Shown here piece by piece: positions 1 through 8,345 of a stretch of DNA of 18,084 nt; the stretch's first letter is position 1, and every line of letters begins with the position of its first letter. Below the pieces are notes generated by a model. It was given only the letters and a program-made list of their open reading frames with translations. It was not told the DNA's origin and ran no database searches. Source of the stretch: an uncultured Bacilli bacterium (GTDB lineage Bacteria > Bacillota_I > Bacilli_A > RF39 > UBA660); NCBI GenBank assembly GCA_947632415.1, contig CANRPB010000016.1, positions 1-18,084 on the forward strand, written 5' to 3'. The translations under genes were made by a program, and so were the position numbers.

Positions 1-393
1 TTGAATAATTTAAAAAGAACATGTTATAATGAATTAACAGAAGAGGAACAAAGATACTTAGAATTATTTATGACTGACGAAGTAAATAAATTAAAAAAGA
101 TAGCGGGAGAAAATGAGATTATGAAAAAAGTGGTTAAAAGTCTTGAAAGTTTAAGTGGTGATAGCGAAATGATAAGTGCCTACGAAAAAGAAGAAATTGA
201 AAAATACGCCTTTCAGGTAGCCTTAGAAGAAAAAAAACAGGAGGGTATCAAGCAAGGCAAACTTGAGGGCATAAGTCAAAATAAAATCGAAATAGCTAAA
301 AATTTACTCAAAAAAGGTATGTCTATTAATGATATATCAGAATGTACAGGCTTAACCATTACAGAAATTGAAAACCTAAAAGAAACGTATTAA
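1..393 (+). CDS. Rpn-type PD-(D/E)XK nuclease/transposase-like protein, C-terminal part (5' partial)
   Basis: About 130 residues are visible. The frame is open to the window edge and the TTG at base 1 is probably internal, so the N-terminal nuclease domain lies outside. The recognisable part is the tail typical of Rpn-like (recombination-promoting nuclease) transposase-family proteins: an LTEEEQRYLELF segment, an acidic/basic helix with KQEGIKQGKLEGI (the glycine-spaced 'EGIxQG' repeat), then a short C-terminal helix-turn-helix-like module, IAKNLLKKGMSINDISECTGLTITEIENL. Family knowledge: the N-terminal domain is a PD-(D/E)XK nuclease tied to RecA-independent recombination. The same tail module ends the gene at the right edge of the window. 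A hairpin terminator follows 20 bases after the stop. The family call is good; activity cannot be judged without the N-terminus. Confidence 0.75.
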   Translation: MNNLKRTCYNELTEEEQRYLELFMTDEVNKLKKIAGENEIMKKVVKSLESLSGDSEMISAYEKEEIEKYAFQVALEEKKQEGIKQGKLEGISQNKIEIAKNLLKKGMSINDISECTGLTITEIENLKETY

Positions 394-412
394 TTTAAAT
401 TTTATCTAACAA

Positions 413-446
413 AGGCTGTTCAATAATTAATTGAACAGCCTATTTT
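413..446. terminator. Bidirectional hairpin terminator between convergent genes
   Basis: A perfect 11-bp inverted repeat (AGGCTGTTCAA, 413-423, against 431-441) flanks a 7-base loop. On the plus strand it is followed by ATTTTT, which suits termination of the Rpn-type gene. On the minus strand the U-tract is weaker (TTTGTTAG). The minus-strand stop codon of the rhodanese (440-442) lies inside the stem, so one hairpin probably serves both convergent genes. Confidence 0.85.
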
Positions 447-733
447 TGACTCAAAACCCAACTCTCATAACCACCATTAATATTAGTAACCTTATAACCC
501 ATCTTAGTTAAAATCTGACACACCTTATAACTAGTAGAACCTCTTTGACAATAAATATAATACCTCGTATCTTTATCCAGATAATTAGCAGGATAAAGCA
601 TCAACTTTTCAAAAGGAATGTTCTTAGCACCAGGAATATGATTACTATTAAACTTTTCCACACTTCTTATATCAATAACATTAATACTTCCCTTTAAATT
701 CAAAAAATCCTGCATATCAATATTGGAAATCAT
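440..733 (-). CDS. Single-domain rhodanese-like sulfurtransferase
   Basis: This 97-residue protein is about the size of one rhodanese domain (GlpE/PspE-like). Visible family marks are NVIDIRSVEKF (the CH2A-like DxR motif, residues 18-28), HIPGAKNIP (32-40), and a six-residue active loop starting at Cys62, CQRGST, then GGYESW near the C-terminus. In the family, the loop Cys carries a persulfide and transfers sulfur to a thiophilic acceptor. There is no signal peptide or membrane helix, so it should be cytoplasmic. The start ATG has a GGGTGA ribosome site 5 bases upstream. It lies 51 bases after the VirD4 stop in the same orientation, with a possible promoter in the gap. A role in the secretion system is not indicated; it could be cargo or simply a neighbour. 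The extracellular proteins of the cluster are Cys-rich, but any link is speculation. Confidence 0.9.
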   Translation of the reverse strand: MISNIDMQDFLNLKGSINVIDIRSVEKFNSNHIPGAKNIPFEKLMLYPANYLDKDTRYYIYCQRGSTSYKVCQILTKMGYKVTNINGGYESWVLSQK

Positions 734-749
734 TCATATCACCCAATAT

Positions 750-778
750 ATTATATGCAAGAATATTTCTATAACTAA
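750..778 (-). promoter_or_regulatory. Possible promoter of the rhodanese gene
   Basis: A perfect TATAAT lies at 750-755 (minus strand). The -35 position, 17 bases upstream (773-778), reads TTAGTT, which is poor. The start codon is only about 16 bases downstream of the -10 box, which leaves a very short leader. Read-through from virD4 is an alternative, because no hairpin terminator is visible between the two genes. Confidence 0.35.
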
Positions 779-784
779 TTAAAA

Positions 785-2896
785 CTACTCATCATCATTA
801 AAGAAATCATCAAAAAATTGATCATCAGTTATTCCACCAGAGTTTTTACTATAATCATCAGTATCATCATAAATATCAAAATCATCCTTCAAATCATCCA
901 ATACATCAATAGACTCCGGTTCAACATATTTATCATTAGCCTTATCTTTATTATCCTTTACAATCTGTTCAATACTCTTAGAATTTTTCTTCTCTTCCTC
1001 TTTCTCCTTAGCCTCCTCAGCCTCTAACTCAGCAATCTTAGCATCAATCCTCTTAACCAAATCATCAACATTAAAAGAATCATTAGGCTTAGGACTATTA
1101 AACATTGGTGGCACAAAAGGAGACATACCAGGCATAAAAGGAGCATCACCCTTACTATTCAACATCTGATTAATCTTCTCTTCCTTCTTCTGTTGAACAA
1201 ACCCCTTTATATCAAACAACTCCACCTTATGCTTCTTTCTAACAGGATAAGTAGCCTTAGGATAAGACACACCCCACATATTATCCTTCTCCATCTGCCA
1301 GTTAGGCATCAACTTCGTCTTAAAAGGCATCATCCTAAGTCTTAAAACAATCATTGTCCACTTAGGAAGCCTTTGCAAATCACTAACCGTAACAAGAGGC
1401 ATAGAAGACGTTTTCTCCTTCTCTTTAGACTTAACTTCACCACACATCTTACTAATCTCTTCCAAAGCCGCAAGCTCACTACTAATAAGATAAATAATAT
1501 TACCACAATTACCCTTAATTGTATCACCATTCTCTTTACCATACACCTGCGATAACTGTGCAAAATTCTGAATGATAAAATTAAATCTAATATTCCTACT
1601 ACGAGCCGCCGTAACCATCGTCGTAACATCCTTTAAAGGAGGCATATTAGCAAACTCATCCAAAATAAAATTAGTTCTAAAAGGTAACTTTCCTCCACAC
1701 TCCTGAGCAACATCAATCAAAGTCTCATAACACTGCTTTATAAAAATCGTCACCAAAGAATGATACGTTTTCTTTTCATCTTGAATAACCAAAAATACAG
1801 CCGTCTTCTTCCTGCCAATTTCCTTCATATCAAAATCACTTCTAGAAAGCATCTCACTCAAATTCTCACGCGAAGTAAACAACTTAATCTTTTGCTTAAA
1901 AACCGATAAAATACTACCCTTAGTATCACTTGGAGCCATCAAAGTTGAAGAAGCATTAACATAAGCAGGACTAGCAGGATCCTTTGTACTAAAATACTCC
2001 TTAACATACGTACTACCTGCAAACTTCTCCTCACCAACCGTCGTCATCAAATTAATCGAATTTAAATTAATCTCACTCTGCTTAGCATCCTCAAACAAAG
2101 CAAGCGCCAAACCAGCAAAATAATCAGCACTAGTCTTCTCCCAAAACGGATCAGCATTCTGACTTTTCTCATCATAAAGAATATTCATAGCAAGATCATC
2201 CAACAACTCATTAGCCTTATCCTGATTTCCCTCTTTATACAAAGAATAAGGTAAACCCAACGGATTCCAAGAATTACCCTTCTGAGGATCACGAAAATTA
2301 AGCAAAACAATATTATAACCCTTTTTCCTTAACTCAACCGCATTTCGCTCATAAATCTCACCCTTAGGATCAGTAATAATCATCGACTCACCCTTTTTAG
2401 CAAGAGCCTTAACCATCGGTTGAACCAACATCTCCGTTTTACCACTACCAGTAGAACCAATTATAAGATTATGATACTCTCCATCATCAACCCACATTTC
2501 CTTTCCATTATTTATTAAAGGAATACCAGCATACTGTGAAGTAGCATCAGTAGGTTTTAACATCTTAAGTTCCTTCTTCATTTCCTTTTGTGTTAACCAC
2601 CTAGAATAATTCTTTTCCTTCTTTGGAGAAGTCGAAATACCAATACCCTTTTCCCTCTCATAAAAATGCGAACTAACACTCGTTACAATTACAACCAATA
2701 TAATAAAAAACAAAACAAGCGTCGCCACAATATACTTAGGCTCAAAAGCAGGAAATGGATTCAAACCGTGCAACGTACCCTCCTGAGCAATTGATGAAAG
2801 ATTCAAAATTACTAAACACACTAAATATAATAAAACCAAACTAAATACCACAAAAATAGCAATATCCTTTGGTTCAGCCCTAAATTTTAATTTCAT
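785..2896 (-). CDS. virD4: VirD4/TraG-type T4SS coupling protein (T4CP ATPase)
   Basis: This 703-residue membrane ATPase is the receptor that delivers substrates to a T4SS channel. Two N-terminal membrane helices (about residues 11-33 and 54-75) are followed by a TraG/VirD4 P-loop domain: Walker A GSTGSGKT (147-154), DPKGE (176-180), Walker B ILDEFANMPPL (411-421), and the sensor-like ARSRNIRFNFIIQNF stretch (431-445). The region after about residue 575 is not catalytic: a Pro/Met segment, then a Glu/Lys coiled segment and an Asp-rich tail ending in FFDDFFNDDE. Acidic tails on coupling proteins can dock substrates or chaperones; that is inference here. The start ATG has a strong GGAGG 4 bases upstream. 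The gene has its own promoter and lies after a terminator, so it is uncoupled from the virB-like operon. The family call is secure; whether the substrate is DNA or protein is not shown. Confidence 0.95.
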   Translation of the reverse strand: MKLKFRAEPKDIAIFVVFSLVLLYLVCLVILNLSSIAQEGTLHGLNPFPAFEPKYIVATLVLFFIILVVIVTSVSSHFYEREKGIGISTSPKKEKNYSRWLTQKEMKKELKMLKPTDATSQYAGIPLINNGKEMWVDDGEYHNLIIGSTGSGKTEMLVQPMVKALAKKGESMIITDPKGEIYERNAVELRKKGYNIVLLNFRDPQKGNSWNPLGLPYSLYKEGNQDKANELLDDLAMNILYDEKSQNADPFWEKTSADYFAGLALALFEDAKQSEINLNSINLMTTVGEEKFAGSTYVKEYFSTKDPASPAYVNASSTLMAPSDTKGSILSVFKQKIKLFTSRENLSEMLSRSDFDMKEIGRKKTAVFLVIQDEKKTYHSLVTIFIKQCYETLIDVAQECGGKLPFRTNFILDEFANMPPLKDVTTMVTAARSRNIRFNFIIQNFAQLSQVYGKENGDTIKGNCGNIIYLISSELAALEEISKMCGEVKSKEKEKTSSMPLVTVSDLQRLPKWTMIVLRLRMMPFKTKLMPNWQMEKDNMWGVSYPKATYPVRKKHKVELFDIKGFVQQKKEEKINQMLNSKGDAPFMPGMSPFVPPMFNSPKPNDSFNVDDLVKRIDAKIAELEAEEAKEKEEEKKNSKSIEQIVKDNKDKANDKYVEPESIDVLDDLKDDFDIYDDTDDYSKNSGGITDDQFFDDFFNDDE

Positions 2897-2930
2897 ATTT
2901 CCTCCTGTTTTTTAGAATTAATACACCTAT

Positions 2931-2959
2931 ATTATACTCTCCATAAAATCTATATTCAA
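2931..2959 (-). promoter_or_regulatory. Promoter of virD4
   Basis: On the minus strand, -35 TTGAAT (2954-2959) and a perfect -10 TATAAT (2931-2936) are separated by 17 bases. This gives a leader of about 30 bases before the GGAGG and ATG of virD4. It follows directly after the terminator of the upstream operon, which supports independent transcription of the coupling protein. Confidence 0.75.
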
Positions 2960-2969
2960 GAAAAATAGA

Positions 2970-2995
2970 TAAAAAGATTAGAACTCGTCTAATCT
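2970..2995 (-). terminator. Terminator of the virB-like operon
   Basis: A perfect 8-bp stem AGATTAGA (minus-strand 2995-2988 with 2982-2975) and a 5-base loop are followed by TTTTTATC. The stop codon of the lipoprotein gene (2994-2996) overlaps the stem. It separates the long operon from virD4. Confidence 0.85.
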
Positions 2996-3665
2996 AAATA
3001 CTATTAACTTTTTTATACCTTACATAAATTATTAAAGCCAAAACTAAAATCAATAACCCAATACCAGATACAATTAAAATTAATTTAACACGGCCACTAC
3101 TAAATACTGTCTTCTTAGCCTCTTTAGAAAAAGAAATCTGAATACTTTCATCATCCTTAGTATTCTTAGACACATGCCAAATATACGCATCATTAGTAAC
3201 CTCATCAGCATTATGAAATAAAACATCATGATTAGTTGTCATAACAACATCAAAATTATCAATATCATACCAATCATAAAAACACTTAAAATTATTATTA
3301 GTAGAAAAAATTATACTATCCTCTTCCTCAAAAACCTTAAAATAATCGTAGCACAAATTACCAAGATAAGAATTTTCATAATCAGAAAGACTAAACTTAT
3401 ACTTAAGTTGAACATTATTATCAACAGCACGCAAATCATAATACTCAACACCCTCATTTTTAACAGGCTCTTCTAAATTAATCGCACTATCCTTAAACGC
3501 AGGAACAGGAGCAAAAGTACCATTTTTTATCGCATCATACTCCTGAGAATTAACAGAACTAAGAACTAAAGACTCCGTAACACTATCATCAGTAAAATCA
3601 ATACTATATTTAGCCCCACAACCTGTCACAAACAACATAACCAATAAAATTAATATTTTCTTCAT
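2994..3665 (-). CDS. T4SS-associated lipoprotein with a C-terminal membrane helix
   Basis: A 223-residue protein when started at the ATG at 3665. That ATG has a perfect AAGGAGG five bases upstream and gives a classical lipoprotein signal: MKKILILL, hydrophobic core, lipobox VTGC with Cys16 as the lipidated residue. An open frame continues 16 codons upstream into the preceding gene but lacks a better ribosome site, so it was not used. The body (about 17-190) is acidic, with two close Cys (LCYDY and KCFYDW). A second membrane anchor (about 194-215) ends in the positive tail RYKKVNSI, which predicts an outside domain held by a lipid and a helix. I do not recognise a named family. The start follows the hydrolase stop by one base, so the two are translationally linked. 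It may anchor or position the neighbouring cell-wall hydrolase or the extracellular channel part; that is inference from context. Confidence 0.8.
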   Translation of the reverse strand: MKKILILLVMLFVTGCGAKYSIDFTDDSVTESLVLSSVNSQEYDAIKNGTFAPVPAFKDSAINLEEPVKNEGVEYYDLRAVDNNVQLKYKFSLSDYENSYLGNLCYDYFKVFEEEDSIIFSTNNNFKCFYDWYDIDNFDVVMTTNHDVLFHNADEVTNDAYIWHVSKNTKDDESIQISFSKEAKKTVFSSGRVKLILIVSGIGLLILVLALIIYVRYKKVNSI

Positions 3666-3666
3666 A

Positions 3667-6000
3667 TTAACCTCCTTGATAATAAGCAAGATCCAAATTA
3701 GAAACATTATCATAAAAAGACGTCATATCAATAATATGTGTAAAACTAGATGAATCCATTGATTTATTAGTAACAATAAGTCCATCCTCTCCACCTGACT
3801 CTTCAGCAACAACATACTTTCCATCATCACTTATACCAACAATAATCGCAATATGTCCCGAATGCCATAACAAATCACCAGGCTGAGCATTAAACGTACC
3901 ATAAGCATGTAAAACACCAACATTATCATGAAAACCACCAGAATTATAATACAAATACTTATAACCACCATTGTGAATAGCCCAAGCTACTAAACCACTA
4001 CAATCCATACCCAATTGATAATAATTACGACCATAAACAGAACTATACCATCTTCCATTTGTACCCCATTCAGGATCAACACCATAACTATAATACTTAC
4101 CACGATCCTGGCCAGAAATTGAAGAAATATAAGGCAATTTAACACCATACTGCGACAATCCACTAACAAGAGCATTAACCGAGGCAACAACACCAGCCCT
4201 ACTACCAGCACCAGCCGATAAAACCGCCTGTTTTATTTGCGTATTAACTTGCGCAACACTACTACCTTTCTCAGTTAAAAATCTATCAAACTCATAAGGT
4301 AAAAAATTAGAACCCTCAGTATAAGTTACATTACCAAAAGAAGACAAAATAGACGTAATCTCAACACCAGGTGAAAAAAACTCCTTAACCATTTGCTCAT
4401 ACGTATAACTCTTCTCATCCTCATAATAGCGAGATGCAACCTGACTTACACCATAACAATGACCAGCCTGATTAGTTAAATGAAGCCCATTCCATAAACC
4501 ACCAGACAAAGTAGTATCAGGCATGTACAACTCAAAACTTTCCATATTAGGTTGCTTATAAAGAGTAGTCGTGCACCACTGTCTCCCATCACTACCCGTA
4601 CTACAATCTACATCACTACATAAATAACCCGATGCCTCATATCCAGGAAAACCACCTCGATAATTAGAACGAGGATAAGAAGCAAAAGAAACTTCAAATA
4701 TATCTCCATTATAAGATAATATCTGTCCAGCAGTCGCATTTGCCGCTTCTATTGTAGCATCCGTAGGAGACTTATAAACCTGATCATTTTGAGAATTACT
4801 AATTACTCTATCACAATTTTTAACAGCAAAACTTCTAGCCGCAAGAGCCTGTAACTTCAAAGCCTCAGGTCCAGCACCACCGTTTTCACCAGCAACAACA
4901 CCAGCTACATACTCTTCCAAATCATGATACTCTAAAGCACCACCATTATTTATAGTTACACCAGAACAAGCTGAATAAAAAGAATTATAACCACTCAAAG
5001 CAAGCTGGGTCTCTTTCTTACTAGCAAATAACATTATTTCATCCGCTATTCTCTCAATTGCCCTATCCTTATCCTCCTCATTTATATAAGCCTCTTTATA
5101 ATTATCCGGTATATAATGTTCAACTAAATACTTCCTATACTTTGTATAATCAAGCCTACCACCAGACAACATCTGATTAGCAAGCACCGCTATATCAGAA
5201 CGCCCATTTTTATAAGTCACAAAATACTTGTCAGTATTAACAACCGCATTCGCAACCTCAGAACTATTCCATAAAACAAACTCACAAGCCTCCTGAACCG
5301 TTTTAGTCCCCAATTGAATATCCCTAAGAGGCCCACCAAATAAAGAAATAGCCGTTTCAGATATAACATCAGATACAGACTTCTCATTTTCAAAACAAAA
5401 CTGCTGTTTCAACTCCCTGTAATTTGTATAAATCTTCACATAATTTTCTCTATTATTTTTATAAATTTCATCATAATTCTCTCTTACATATAAACTACAA
5501 ACAGTCTCAGGCACATCAAAAGGCATCATCGCATCACAATAATAAGAAATAAACTTTTGATTATAACCATCCTCATCAATTTGATACAAATCAGGTTCTA
5601 TAAGCACATTATACATAATAGTACCAGTAATTAACTCTGTATCCAACTGACCATTTTTTTCATCATTAACCGATGACAACTCTTCATAAAAACTTTGCTC
5701 CGCCTGCTTCTCACAAGTATCATCATCAGGAGAACACCAACCATTTTCATTCATAAAACTTTGAATAAAATTAGGCAAATCACTCTTAACATCCTGAATA
5801 TACTCGCTAGCCATTAAAATAGGACCTAGAATAACTATTAAAACAACAAAAAGTGAAATAAACAAAAAAACAATTGGTGCTCCTACAAAAAGCATTAACT
5901 TCCTACGAGCATTTTCATCTCCCAAAGAAGCCTTCAAAGTCGTTTTCTTTAACTTATCTACTGTCGCCTTTTTAATAAAATTACCAATTGTTGCCCACAT
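3667..6000 (-). CDS. Membrane-anchored SpoIID + NlpC/P60 peptidoglycan hydrolase (VirB1/CwlT-like role)
   Basis: A 777-residue bifunctional cell-wall enzyme. A cytoplasmic basic N-terminus (1-35) and one membrane helix (about 36-64) lead into a Cys-containing external region (70-340). A SpoIID domain follows (about 345-550): EEYVAGVVAGE with candidate catalytic Glu372, EALKLQALAARSFA (379-392), and the family C-terminal marks GHCYGVSQ (513-520) and SYTYEQMVKEFFSPGVEI. Residues 590-777 are an NlpC/P60 domain: DCSG with nucleophile Cys667 and HSGHIAIIVG with His716. Family knowledge: SpoIID is a lytic transglycosylase best known on denuded glycan in sporulation, and NlpC/P60 cuts stem-peptide bonds. 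Gram-positive conjugation hydrolases such as CwlT usually pair a muramidase with P60; here SpoIID takes that place. The SGG-type motif of standard SpoIID appears altered (SNYRGG). The start ATG has GGTGGTGA five bases upstream. It lies directly after virB4. Confidence 0.93.
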   Translation of the reverse strand: MWATIGNFIKKATVDKLKKTTLKASLGDENARRKLMLFVGAPIVFLFISLFVVLIVILGPILMASEYIQDVKSDLPNFIQSFMNENGWCSPDDDTCEKQAEQSFYEELSSVNDEKNGQLDTELITGTIMYNVLIEPDLYQIDEDGYNQKFISYYCDAMMPFDVPETVCSLYVRENYDEIYKNNRENYVKIYTNYRELKQQFCFENEKSVSDVISETAISLFGGPLRDIQLGTKTVQEACEFVLWNSSEVANAVVNTDKYFVTYKNGRSDIAVLANQMLSGGRLDYTKYRKYLVEHYIPDNYKEAYINEEDKDRAIERIADEIMLFASKKETQLALSGYNSFYSACSGVTINNGGALEYHDLEEYVAGVVAGENGGAGPEALKLQALAARSFAVKNCDRVISNSQNDQVYKSPTDATIEAANATAGQILSYNGDIFEVSFASYPRSNYRGGFPGYEASGYLCSDVDCSTGSDGRQWCTTTLYKQPNMESFELYMPDTTLSGGLWNGLHLTNQAGHCYGVSQVASRYYEDEKSYTYEQMVKEFFSPGVEITSILSSFGNVTYTEGSNFLPYEFDRFLTEKGSSVAQVNTQIKQAVLSAGAGSRAGVVASVNALVSGLSQYGVKLPYISSISGQDRGKYYSYGVDPEWGTNGRWYSSVYGRNYYQLGMDCSGLVAWAIHNGGYKYLYYNSGGFHDNVGVLHAYGTFNAQPGDLLWHSGHIAIIVGISDDGKYVVAEESGGEDGLIVTNKSMDSSSFTHIIDMTSFYDNVSNLDLAYYQGG

Positions 6001-6015
6001 CTAAATCACCACCTA

Positions 6016-7800
6016 TTAGAGACCTCCACCGCCTCCAAATGAATCTAACTCTTCCTCAGTAACGATTATATTTATTCTCATACGCTTATTGCCACAAACA
6101 AACAAAGCCTCACCCTGAGAATACTTCTTTATACTTTCCTTCTCATTCTCATTCAAATCAATCAAACGCGCCAAATCCTCAGTCGCCTGCTTCTTAAGAC
6201 CCATAACTAAATAATAAGAAGCATTATCAAAAATAGCCTTTCCTTGAACAATAACACTAGGATCACTAAAATCACTAGGTTGCTGCGTAATTATAATTGT
6301 TCCCGTGTTATACTTTCTAGCACGCCTCTGAACTTGAGCCAAGAAATCAGCACCAAGCACATTATTACCACTAAGCAAAATATGCGCCTCATCAACCTCT
6401 AACACAGTATTAATTGACTTATCAAGCGTCAAACTCCATGCATACTTCAAAATATTAAAAAACAAAGCATTTCTAATATTAGTATCAACATTCATTAACT
6501 CCTTTATGTTAAACACAATAAAATCACTCTTAGGAGAAATAGTCGTATGACCATCAAAATAATACCTTAACTCCTTAGTTATCGGCCTAACCTTAAGCTC
6601 AAGCCTCTCCAAAATATCCTTTTCCCTACTTTTCTCAGGCATCGAAATAATCCTACCCTTTATTGTAGCATAAACATCCTTAAAAGTTGGATAATCAGTA
6701 GGCTTAAACTTAGTAAAATCAACATTAAAATCAATTCCAAAACGCTTATAAGTATCCTGAAGCACCTCACTAAACATGTTCAAAACATCTTCCTCAATCG
6801 TAGGATCATAATACTTCAAAAAAGCCTTAACCGTTTGAATCGTCCTTGTCAAAACAGTATAACCCAAACCTTGAGCAATCTCCTCCTCATCAGCATCAAC
6901 AACCACCTCAAGAGGATTAACCATTCCAAACTCTCCACCTTTACCAAGGTCAATAAAATCTCCACCATACTTCAAGCACATCTCTTCAAGCTCACCCTCA
7001 GGATCAATCGCAACAATTTGACTATTATTCCTTATATGACTTCTAAGCATTAACTTAGCAGCTGTACTCTTACCACTACCAGCCGTACCAAGAATAATCA
7101 TATTAGCATTATTTCTATTATTCTCTTTCTTAATCTGATACAAAAATTGATTAAATAAAATAACACCACCAGAAAAATCAACACCAAGCAAAGTCGAAAG
7201 TCCCGGATCCTTAATACTATCAAATATAAAAGGATACATAGCCGCAATCGTAGGCGAAGGAATAGGAGTACCAATCCTATCCTCAATATCCTGTTTAGGA
7301 TAAATAGGAATAATTGACTTCAAAACTTTTTCCTGTTCAAAACGCAAAGGAATAGCATGCATCTCCATTGCTTCCAAATAATTCTTAACCTGCATCTTCT
7401 TAGCCGTTAACTCATCCTGGTTATTAGCAGTAATCATAACATGCATTTGAAAATCATAAATTTTAGACTGTGTCGAAGCAAGCATCGTAACAAACTGTTC
7501 CAAAGACTCATAATCAAGCCTTATTCTCTCTTGAATAGTCTTATCATGCTCCTCCTGATACCTTGCCTTCAAATCAGCAATCTCCTTATTAATCATCTTA
7601 GTTATTACACTAAATGGCAAAGGAATATGTTTAATAACCACCTTAACACCACTTAAACTAGTTAAATTAGATAAATAACCAGGAGAAATCATCTTAGGAT
7701 AAGAAACAACCGTCAAAATAGTCGCATACTTATCACTTATAATAAAATGTCCCGGTTTAAACTCAAGACCCTTTGGGGCAATCTGCGCTCTTATATCCAT
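6016..7800 (-). CDS. virB4: VirB4-type T4SS assembly ATPase
   Basis: A 594-residue cytoplasmic or membrane-associated AAA-type ATPase that powers assembly and substrate transfer in T4SSs. The N-terminal part opens with IAPKGLEFKPGHF and SYPKMISPGYL, the usual beginning of Gram-positive VirB4 proteins. Then come Walker A GTAGSGKS (238-245), DPEGE (266-270), Walker B LEVDEAH (467-473) and the conserved QRRARKYNTG...ITQQPSDF block (491-511). The C-terminus is Gly-rich (FGGGGGL). The start ATG overlaps the stop of the preceding gene as TAATG, so the two are translationally coupled. The preceding 181-residue protein carries the TraC-like N-domain that is part of VirB4/TraC in other systems. The family call is secure. 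Confidence 0.95.
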   Translation of the reverse strand: MDIRAQIAPKGLEFKPGHFIISDKYATILTVVSYPKMISPGYLSNLTSLSGVKVVIKHIPLPFSVITKMINKEIADLKARYQEEHDKTIQERIRLDYESLEQFVTMLASTQSKIYDFQMHVMITANNQDELTAKKMQVKNYLEAMEMHAIPLRFEQEKVLKSIIPIYPKQDIEDRIGTPIPSPTIAAMYPFIFDSIKDPGLSTLLGVDFSGGVILFNQFLYQIKKENNRNNANMIILGTAGSGKSTAAKLMLRSHIRNNSQIVAIDPEGELEEMCLKYGGDFIDLGKGGEFGMVNPLEVVVDADEEEIAQGLGYTVLTRTIQTVKAFLKYYDPTIEEDVLNMFSEVLQDTYKRFGIDFNVDFTKFKPTDYPTFKDVYATIKGRIISMPEKSREKDILERLELKVRPITKELRYYFDGHTTISPKSDFIVFNIKELMNVDTNIRNALFFNILKYAWSLTLDKSINTVLEVDEAHILLSGNNVLGADFLAQVQRRARKYNTGTIIITQQPSDFSDPSVIVQGKAIFDNASYYLVMGLKKQATEDLARLIDLNENEKESIKKYSQGEALFVCGNKRMRINIIVTEEELDSFGGGGGL

Positions 7801-8345
7801 TAACTCATCACCGTCCCAAACGTAGTAGTTTGTCCACCATTCAAGAAATTATCAAGAATAACCCTTAAATCATCATTCGTAACTTGTCTAGTCGACAAAC
7901 CCGCACTAGCAAAACCATTTATTAAATTCCTAATACGCTTAGTAATCAACTCACTATCCTTCTCTTTAAAAAGCAAATAATACTCAGTATCAACCACATT
8001 ATTATTAACAAACATATTAGCCTTATTTATATCCTCAATAATCAACTTTTTCCTAGCAACATCAGTAACCGAATTATAAAGCAACTGTAACTGAGACTGA
8101 TAGACATTAATATCAACAGGTCTATCAGCAGCAATAATCCAAAACTCATAATCAATAATATTATAAACATTCTTCAAATTACTGATAATCATATTTTGCA
8201 TATCCTGTTCCAAAATGAAAATATTTCTCGGAGCAATCTTAACACCAGTAACCTTTTGATTATTCTTAAGTAAAATCACACCATTAGTAATACTTTTAAC
8301 AGGAATATCATCAATCGTATACTTACTTGCTATCTTCTTGCTCAT
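7800..8345 (-). CDS. TraC-like N-terminal domain protein (VirB4 partner, separate ORF)
   Basis: A 181-residue soluble protein. Its opening (YTIDDIPVKSITNGVILLKNNQ) and the following alpha/beta segments resemble the TraC/VirB4 N-terminal domain that some bacteria encode as its own gene just upstream of virB4. No P-loop is present. It overlaps the PrgI gene by 23 bases at its start and shares one base with the virB4 start (TAATG) at its end, so PrgI, this protein and VirB4 are likely translated in a coupled series. A fresh frameshift of one ancestral gene is unlikely, because virB4 begins at its normal family start with its own ATG. It is expected to bind VirB4 and the PrgI/VirB6 membrane parts; that is inference from known VirB3-VirB4 pairing. 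Confidence 0.72.
   Translation of the reverse strand: MSKKIASKYTIDDIPVKSITNGVILLKNNQKVTGVKIAPRNIFILEQDMQNMIISNLKNVYNIIDYEFWIIAADRPVDINVYQSQLQLLYNSVTDVARKKLIIEDINKANMFVNNNVVDTEYYLLFKEKDSELITKRIRNLINGFASAGLSTRQVTNDDLRVILDNFLNGGQTTTFGTVMS

Noticed and set aside
440..733. Rhodanese as a functional part of the secretion system
   Set aside because: It is cytoplasmic, separated from the operon, and single-domain rhodaneses are common solitary genes; only proximity supports a link.
2994..3713. A longer 239-residue start for the lipoprotein
   Set aside because: It overlaps the hydrolase gene, whereas the ATG at 3665 has a perfect AAGGAGG and begins a classical lipoprotein signal peptide.
6016..8345. 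VirB4 broken by a frameshift
   Set aside because: The downstream ORF starts at the normal Gram-positive VirB4 beginning with an ATG, and the upstream part forms a complete N-domain with a TAATG coupling, so a natural two-gene layout is more likely.
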